Positions 25,301 through 33,377 of a DNA stretch of 64,000 nt are shown here, piece after piece. The position numbers were made by a program, and so were the translations under genes. Origin of the DNA: Muscardinus avellanarius (lineage: Eukaryota > Chordata > Mammalia > Rodentia > Gliridae); assembly GCA_963383645.1 (NCBI GenBank), contig OY726562.1, forward strand, positions 1,555,001 through 1,619,000, written 5' to 3'. The stretch's first letter is position 1; every line of letters begins with the position of its first letter. The notes under the pieces are model-generated. The model saw only the letters and a list, made by a program, of their open reading frames with translations, searched no databases and was not told the origin of the DNA.

Positions 25301-28300
25301 CAAGCGTGCACCACCACGGCTGTGACTAACTCTCCCGAAACCCTAATGGCCAGGTGGTCCTGCTCTTCCTCAGGACAAGGGCTGCTCTTACCCTGCCGAA
25401 GAGAGTCTTGAAGGCTTCGGCGATCTGCTGGCGCTGTGCGTTGCTTCGCGCAGTCAGCAGGGTCAGGATGCTCTCCTCGTCTGTGCCTGTGATATGTCAA
25501 CGGTCACGACATGGCTCCCGCCCTCCCTCCCGCCCTCCCTCGGCAACCTCGGAGACCAGCTCCCAAGCTCCCCACCTCCCGTCTCCTCTCCTCTCTGTGA
25601 GAATACAACGTACATCTTCTACGGTGTTTCTGTTTTTGTTCTGTGGTACTAGGGATGGAACCCAGGGGCATCTACCTCTGAGCTACATCCCCAGCCCTTT
25701 TTTTTATTCTTTATTTTGAAACAGGGTCTCACTGAGTTGCAAAAGTCCTCACAAAGTAGTAGCTGAGGCTGTCTTCGAACCACAATCCTCCTGACTCAGG
25801 CTCCCGAATTCTGGGATTACAAGCGTGCACCACCATGCCTGGCATCTTCTAAGTTTTATGGAGTAATTTTTTAGTATAATATTAATGCTCTATAAAATGT
25901 TCTGTGTCCAATATATGCTACCACCCATTCCCAATCTTTGTTGAAGTCAATGGGAAAATGCTGGCTTTTTAAAGCCCGAGTGCACCCAGCTTCTCAGGCA
26001 ACGAGTAGCTACAGGGCAGCGATTCGCGATCCCCGAGGCACGGGGTGCAGTGTGCTGCCGCGACTGGGAGAAGACAGAGACAGACTCTGGCTTCACGCTG
26101 CAGACACTGAGGTTGGGAACAGGGAAACCCACGGGGACCAGGAGGCAGGCAGAAGGCCGAGGCCCGGGGAGGGCCAGAGCCAAGGGGGCGGAAAGAGCCC
26201 AAGGACGCCTCCGGAGCTGGGCACAGACCCTCCTGAGGATGGGAGGGCTGGAGAGGCCGGGATGCAGGAGGGAGGGTCTCAGAACCAGGAGATGCCGTGT
26301 GGGAGGAGACCTTCACGAGTAGCAGCTGGCCAGGCCGAGCCGGACTGGAGAACACATCATGCAGTAAAGGGAGGTGTGTCTGAAATGGGGCTGGGGGCCA
26401 CGGAGAACCTCGGAAGGCCAGAAAGCACAGGGACACAGGTGCAGAAGGAACCCTGTGCCAGGCGTGGTGGCGCATGCCTGTAATCCCAGTCTTTGGGAGG
26501 CTGTGACAGGAGGGGCGCAGGTGTGAGGACAGCCTCAGCAAGTAGTGAGACCCTGTTTCAAAATAAAGATAAAATAGTGGGAGGTGTGGCTTAGGGGTAG
26601 AAGGCCCCTGGGTTCAAACCCCAGGGCCAAAATAAGTAAAAAGCAGGCTCAGTGCAAGGGACTGGATGCACAGAGGGACTGTACGTGGCTGGGAAGGAGA
26701 CTGGAGGAGTTGTGAGTGAACGGCCAGCCTGAGAAGCTACATCGGAGGGGTGGAGGGGGAGCCACACGGCCGCCGCCTCGGAGGGCCACATCCGCCTGCT
26801 CCATCCTGGGGACGGGTGGTGGGGACCGTCACGGTATGACTCTGTTAACGTAGCTTGTCTTCTACGTATGTCAGCTCCAATGACTCTACAGTGAAGCCCA
26901 CTGCAAGCGAGGGCGTTCCGCCAGGGAAAAACAAACGTCCCTCTTTCTAGACTCCAGGGAGGACGAGCTTACCCAGGCCTTTCATGGCTTTGCGCAGGGT
27001 CTCGGCATCGGCCCGGTCATCAAAGCCTGGGAAGTCAGTGACGGTGCCTCTGAGAGCCTGAAACAGGAGCACGGGCCGTTCAAGTCAGGGCCAGCGGGTG
27101 GAGCACGCGTGGAGGGACAGCGCTGGCTCCCACCCGCGCCGCCTCCCACCCACGCCACCTCTAGCCATCTTAACCCCATGCCCGGGTGTGAACGGGCCAT
27201 GCAGCGCTTACAAGGTGGTTAGGAGGGCCCATCTGTGCGGAAGCTCCCGGCTGCCCTGGAGCACCCCAAGAAGAAGGCTGTGTGCTCTTCCCATGGGCAC
27301 TGCCCTGCGGGCCTGACCCCAACGCCGTGGCCTGCAGCCGGCTCCTCCTCCGCCCGGGCCTCTGCCCACGGGGGCCCGGCTCCTGGACGCCGGCTAAGCC
27401 GGACGCCCTAACATTCAGCCCTCAGCCAGGCTCATCGTCTCTTTGCCATCCCAAGTCCTGCCCCTGCACACTTCCTGAGCATCTTAAGATAACAAGGCCT
27501 GAGAAGACATTTTGGTAACTCATGTGCCAGAAGAATATGCTAGAAGCCGGGCGTGGTGGTGCACGCTTGTCATCCCAGTACTTGGGAGGCTGAGATAGGA
27601 GGATCACGGTTTGTGGCCAGCCTCAGCTACTTAGTGAGGCCCTCTGCGACTTAGTGAGACCCTGTTTCCAAATAAAGAATTAAAAAAACAGGGCTGGGGA
27701 TGTGACTCAGAAGTAGAATGCCACTGGGTTTAATCCTCGGTGTCTATCTATTTCCCTGCCTCCACACACACAGGATACCATCAATATTACTGTGAAAATT
27801 AATAAATACCGCAAAGTTCTACAAACGCGAGGACCTAGGACTGGGTCCCCCACTGTCTACCTGTGTATTTAATCACTTAACACCTGTGCACTTAACACCT
27901 CACACACGTCGAATATCACACCAACCACTAGGAAAGCGTCTAGAACACGAACACCAGGCAGCAGGTGCCAGGCGTCTAACTAGCGGGTACGGGGGCACGC
28001 ACGCACCGAGGCTGGACCCGGGCGTGTGTGTACACAGTGTGTGTCGTGAGGCTGGAGAGGGAATACACTGGGGAGGGTTCACGAAATGTCTTGAAAGTTG
28101 CCAGCGAATCTGGCAGCCAGGTAAAAAAGGGTAGCCGTGCATGGAGTACTTCTCGGCATTCAAGAGAGCGGGCGAGAATGGACGGAGGAACTTGGGTGGA
28201 GGGGTGTCCGGTCAGCTGGGCTAGGAAGCCAAGGAGGGGCAGGTCACCGCGGCTCAGAAGCCTCCTGCACAGGGCTGTGTGCCGGGCGCAGAAGTGGGAG

Positions 28301-31300
28301 CCATCGAGTGGAGTGTGAGTACAGACAGGGAAGAGACCAGAACCCAGCAAGATGAGGGGAGGGAGGGGGAGAGCAGGACGCGGAGCGGGAGGGGACCCGA
28401 GGGGGCTTCTGGCTTGCGATGGGGACACTACGGCTAGTTTTCTGTGCAGATTTTGTTTTTTGTTTGTTTTTACTGGGGATTGAACCCAGGGGCATTCTAA
28501 GTCCGTGCTACACCTCCAGCCTTATTTATTTTCTTTTGGAAACAAGGACTCGCTAAAAATTGCCAAGGACCTTGCAAAGTTGCTGAGACTGGCTTTACAC
28601 CTGTGCTCCTCCCGTCTCAGCCTCTCCAGCACTGGCAACCCGGCCCGCGCCACCACCACGCCTGGCTTGGTTTGGGGTTCTCGCAGCTGCACCTGGAGGA
28701 AAGGCAGGCTGGTGGGCGAGGGGCTCACAGGGCGGCTGGGCTGAGGGGAAGGCCTCACCAGGGCCACCGCGTGGCAGGAAGAACGCGGGCAGGGAGAGGA
28801 AGAGGCGGCTGCTGCACCCGCCAGAACAGCAGGAGCCAGGTGCGGCCTCAAGCCTCAATGGCTAAGAACTCCACCGTATAAATCACCCCAAGACTGTGGA
28901 GCTGCCGGCAGCGCCCCGTAACCATGGTGCTAAAGACTCCCAGGAGGGCAGGGCAGCCAGCCAGCTCCCAGAGTGGAGGACGCCTGCCAGGAGCGAGGAT
29001 CCCGCAGGCAGAGGCAGGAGCGTCCCCTGGGCTTGGTCAGGGGCTGTGGCGGCAGGAGAGGCCCGGCTGCAGAATGCTCAAGGGTAAACTGAGGCAGAGA
29101 TTTCAGTGAAACCTCTCTTTATAACAGTGGTGTGCAAAAACATGCCGTTAGGAATGCAAGTTCAAAAGCAAAAGAGGATCAGAACTACCCTGAGATTTCA
29201 CCTAACTCCAACTAGAATGGCAATCATTCAAAACACAAACAACAACAGATGCTGGCGAGGATGTGGAGAAGTGGGAACTCTAAGACATTGTTGGTGGGAT
29301 TGCAAATTAGTGCAGCCACTTTGGAAAACAGTATGGAGGATCCTCAGAAGAATAGGAACAAATCTACCATTTGATCCAGCAATACCACTGTTGGGTATCT
29401 ACCCAAAAGATAGGAAGCCAAACTACCAAACGAATGCGTGTGTATCTATGTTCACAGCTGCACAATTCACCATAGCCAAACTATGGAACCAGCCAAGATG
29501 TCCATCAACAGATGAATGGATTACAAAACCGTGGGATATGTACACAATGGAATTTTACTCAGCCATTAAAAAAAAACTCAGTTACATCATTTTCAGGGAA
29601 ATGGATGGAACTGGAGGATATTATGCTAAGTGAGATTAGTCAGTCACAAAAATAAGAAGTCAGATGCTTTCCCTAATATGTGAGAGCTAGGGAGAAATGG
29701 GTCATAGGAGGAACTCTAGATGTAAAAGGAAATCCTATAGAGGAGCAAACAAGGCAACCTAAAGGAGGAGAAAGGAGGGGCGAAGAGGAAAATCTCTAAA
29801 ACACACAATGTACTTAAACATATTGAAGTCAACCACTAAGCCAAGCAAGGGAAGGAGGGACGGGGAGGGAATGGGGTGGGAATTGGGTAGGGGTTAAATC
29901 AGCGATGTGTACATGTCTGTACACACAGGTTTTTAACCCAGTATGATGTATGAATATAATGCACCGATAAAAAATTTTAAAAAAGCAAAAGAGGACACTT
30001 GATCTGGTTTGTAGGCTCTGAAGAAACTGTAGTGGAGAGTTTAAAACAGAGGAGAGGGTCAGCCGGGCGTGGTGGCGCACGTAAACACCCCCCCACCCCC
30101 CCACCCCCCCACCCCCCCCACCCCCCCACCCCCCACCCCCCCCCCGCTTGGGAGGCGGAGACAGGAGGATCGCGCAGGTTTGAAGCCAGCCACACTGGCT
30201 TAAAAGACCCTGTTTCTGAATAAAATATAAAATAGGTCTGGGAGTGTAGCCCGGAGGTAGAAGGGCTTCCAGGAACCCTGGTACCAACAAAACCACCAAA
30301 AATAAAAAATAAAAAACAGAGGAGAGGGTTAGAAGAGAAAGGGAGGATTTGCTGCAAAGGAAAAAAAAAAAAAAAACAGTGTCTGGCCCCAGGGACTACA
30401 AATGAGGTTAAAGAGAAGAGAAACGCCCTCAGAGATCTCAGCCACCAGCTCAAGTAGCTGCTGGCCAGTTTGTAAGAGCTTTCTAGAAATTGTGAAACAC
30501 ACTTGCCACATTCCACACTATGACCGTCACTGTGGGGGCCTCAGGGGTGACTCACAGGCTGGGGCAGGACCCGCCTGGACCTCCTGCCGGACGCCACGCT
30601 CGCTCGTGGCACCGCCAAGGCGCTCTGGAGACTCACTTCCCAGGCTGGCCTGCCTCGTCCCTGAGCTCAGCCGATCCCATCTCCAGGGATCCCGTGCCCC
30701 CCCAGACTCGGTTTACCCTCCCTTTATCCCTTGGCCAAAAATGGATGATATCTTCCCAGACAATCCAGGGCCACAAATAATATTTGCTCTTTTAATGCTC
30801 ATCTACAAACACGTCCGTTCTTTGGCTGTTTTCTTTCAGTGGCTTTCTTTCTCTCTCCTCTGAAAGGTCTCCTACCTCAAGGACCAGTTATGCCAAAATA
30901 TGAGTAAAGTCAACAAAAAAAAATTAGTAAAGAGTTGATTTTCCAGACATGGGCTTCTAAGACACAGGAAAATAATGCATAAATAACAATTTCAAGTTTA
31001 AAAGTGAGAAACTTTTTTTTTTTTTTTTTTTGGTAAGTGGTACTGGGGATGGAACCCAGCAGCTATCTCCGAGCTATACCCTCAGCCCTATTTTTTTAAA
31101 TTCTTTATTTTGAAACAGGGTCTCAATGAGCTGCAAAGGGCCTCACTAAGTAGCTGAGGCTACCCGCGAACCATGATCCTCCTGTCTCAGCCTCCCAGAT
31201 GCTGGGATGCAAGCATGCACCCCCAGCCCGACTTGTACAAACTGAATTTGAACGAGTGCTTTCCAAAGCGGCCTGTGTGATCTCCGTGAGGGGCAGATCT

Positions 31301-33313
31301 GGCCACGGCACACCCCAACCTCCAACTCTGCGAGGTCTCCGGTAACCGAGAAATAATTCATGCTACTTAGGTCTGGCTTGCGTCCAGCTGCCTGGCATCT
31401 CTTCCCAAGAGAAGGCTCCATTTACCTTCCTCCCTGAGCCTCCCCATCAACAATGTCCTCTGGGCTGCCTGTTCCTGCCTTCAGACTCCTGCCTCTAAGT
31501 TCAAAGTCCCAGATAACAGATGCCTGCTAAGCCACCTCCATGTCTTCCATAAAACAGAGAGAGGAACACTTCTTTTCAAACTGTGATATGGGCACTAAAT
31601 AATGTATACACAGGACTTGGCAATGCATATTAATAAATCTCAGTCTTATCTCAGTCTTATCTCAGTCTTATCACCCATTTTATCTCTGTAGAGGGGAGCG
31701 TATCCAAATTTAACATATAGAAAATGCTACTGCTTCTTTGTCCCAATGGCTGGCTACTCACTGAGCAAAGTTCAGGCTAATATAGCTACAGTTTTAAACT
31801 ATACAAACTCAATTTGTTTGGGGGGTTTGGGTCTTTGTGTGTGTGGCACTGGGGATGGAACCCAGGGGCAGTCTACCTCTAAGCTGCACCTCCATCCCCA
31901 TTTTTTATTCTTCATTTTGAAACAGGGTTTCACAAAGTTGCAAAGGACCTCACTAAGTAGCTGAGCGATCCCCCTGTCTCAGCCTCCCAAATGCTGGGAT
32001 TGCAAGCCTGCACCAAAACGCCCGACTTGTACAAACTGAATTTGAACTAGTGCTTTCCAAAGTATTTTATTTATTTATTTATTTATTTACTTATTTATTT
32101 AGTGGTACTAGGGGTGGAACCCAGGGGCTTTCTACTTCCAGGCTATACTCCCAGACCTATTTTAAACTTTATTTGGAAACAGGGTCTCACTAAGTTGCTG
32201 AGAGCTTCACTAAGTAGCTGAGGCTGGCTTCGAACCTCTTGATTCTCCTGTCTCAGCCTCTCAAGTACTGGACTGCAAGCATGCGCCACCACGCCCAGTG
32301 CTTTTTTCTTTCTTCTTTTTTTTCTTTTTTTTTTTTTGTGTGTATGTGTGTTACTGAAGATTGAACTCAGGGACATGCTACCTACAAGCTATACCTCCAA
32401 CTCTTTTTTTATATATATATATTTGTTTTCAAAAAGATCTCCGTGCGTTCCTGAGCGTCTCGCTGTGCTGCTGAGGCTGGCCTCGAAGCCGCAATACCCT
32501 TGTCTCGGCCTCCCAGGTGCTGGATTACAGGCACGCACCATCACACCCCGTCAGCAAACTCTTTCTAGTTAAAGCCTCAGCAGCTCGCCGGGCCGATGAC
32601 CAGTACATACGACTGGCTCCTGTATTCTTGCACACTATTAGAGGCAGCGAGGCCCCAACAGAAGCAAGAAGAAGAATTGCTGGTATGGAAGACACACTTC
32701 ACAAACGCGAAGAGCCACTGTGGTTGGAAACTACACTTTAATGTCTCCACAAGTAAGACATTAATATTTAAACAGTCCATTCTCAATTGCTGAAACAAAG
32801 GCCTGTAGATTACAGTCCTGATCCCATTACTCTCCAGACTTAGTGGAGAGGAAGCGTCTGGGTCCCCAACCCCGGCCACGCCAAGGCGCTTCCGGGAAAC
32901 AGAGCGAGCCCTAACCCTGATGCTCCAGCTGGCCCAGCAGCACCGAGGCCCAGAGCAAGCTGCAGACAGTGAAAGCACAAGCTGGGTGTAATGGTGCATG
33001 TGTGTCATCCTAGCACCTGGGAGGCTGAGACAGGAGGACCACAGGTTCAAGGACAGTCTCGGCAATGTGCTGAGACTTCCAACAGCCCCGGGAGACCCTG
33101 TTTCAAAATGAAAAATAGAAGCCAGGTGTGGTGGCACATGCTTGTCATCCCAGCATTCGGGAGGCTGAGACAGGAGGATGGAGATTTGCAACCTCAGCTA
33201 CTTAGTGAGGCCCGCTGCAGCTCAGTGAGACCCGGTTTCAAAATAAAGAATAAAAAATAGGGCAGAGGGTGTAGCTCAGAGGTGCCCCTGGGTTCCATCC
33301 CCAGACCGGCAAA

Positions 33314-33377
<64 letters not shown>

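Noticed and set aside
29106..29633. 175-codon frame as a cellular gene
   Set aside because: The sequence is the L1 ORF2 C-terminus inside a 5'-truncated L1 with target-site duplications.
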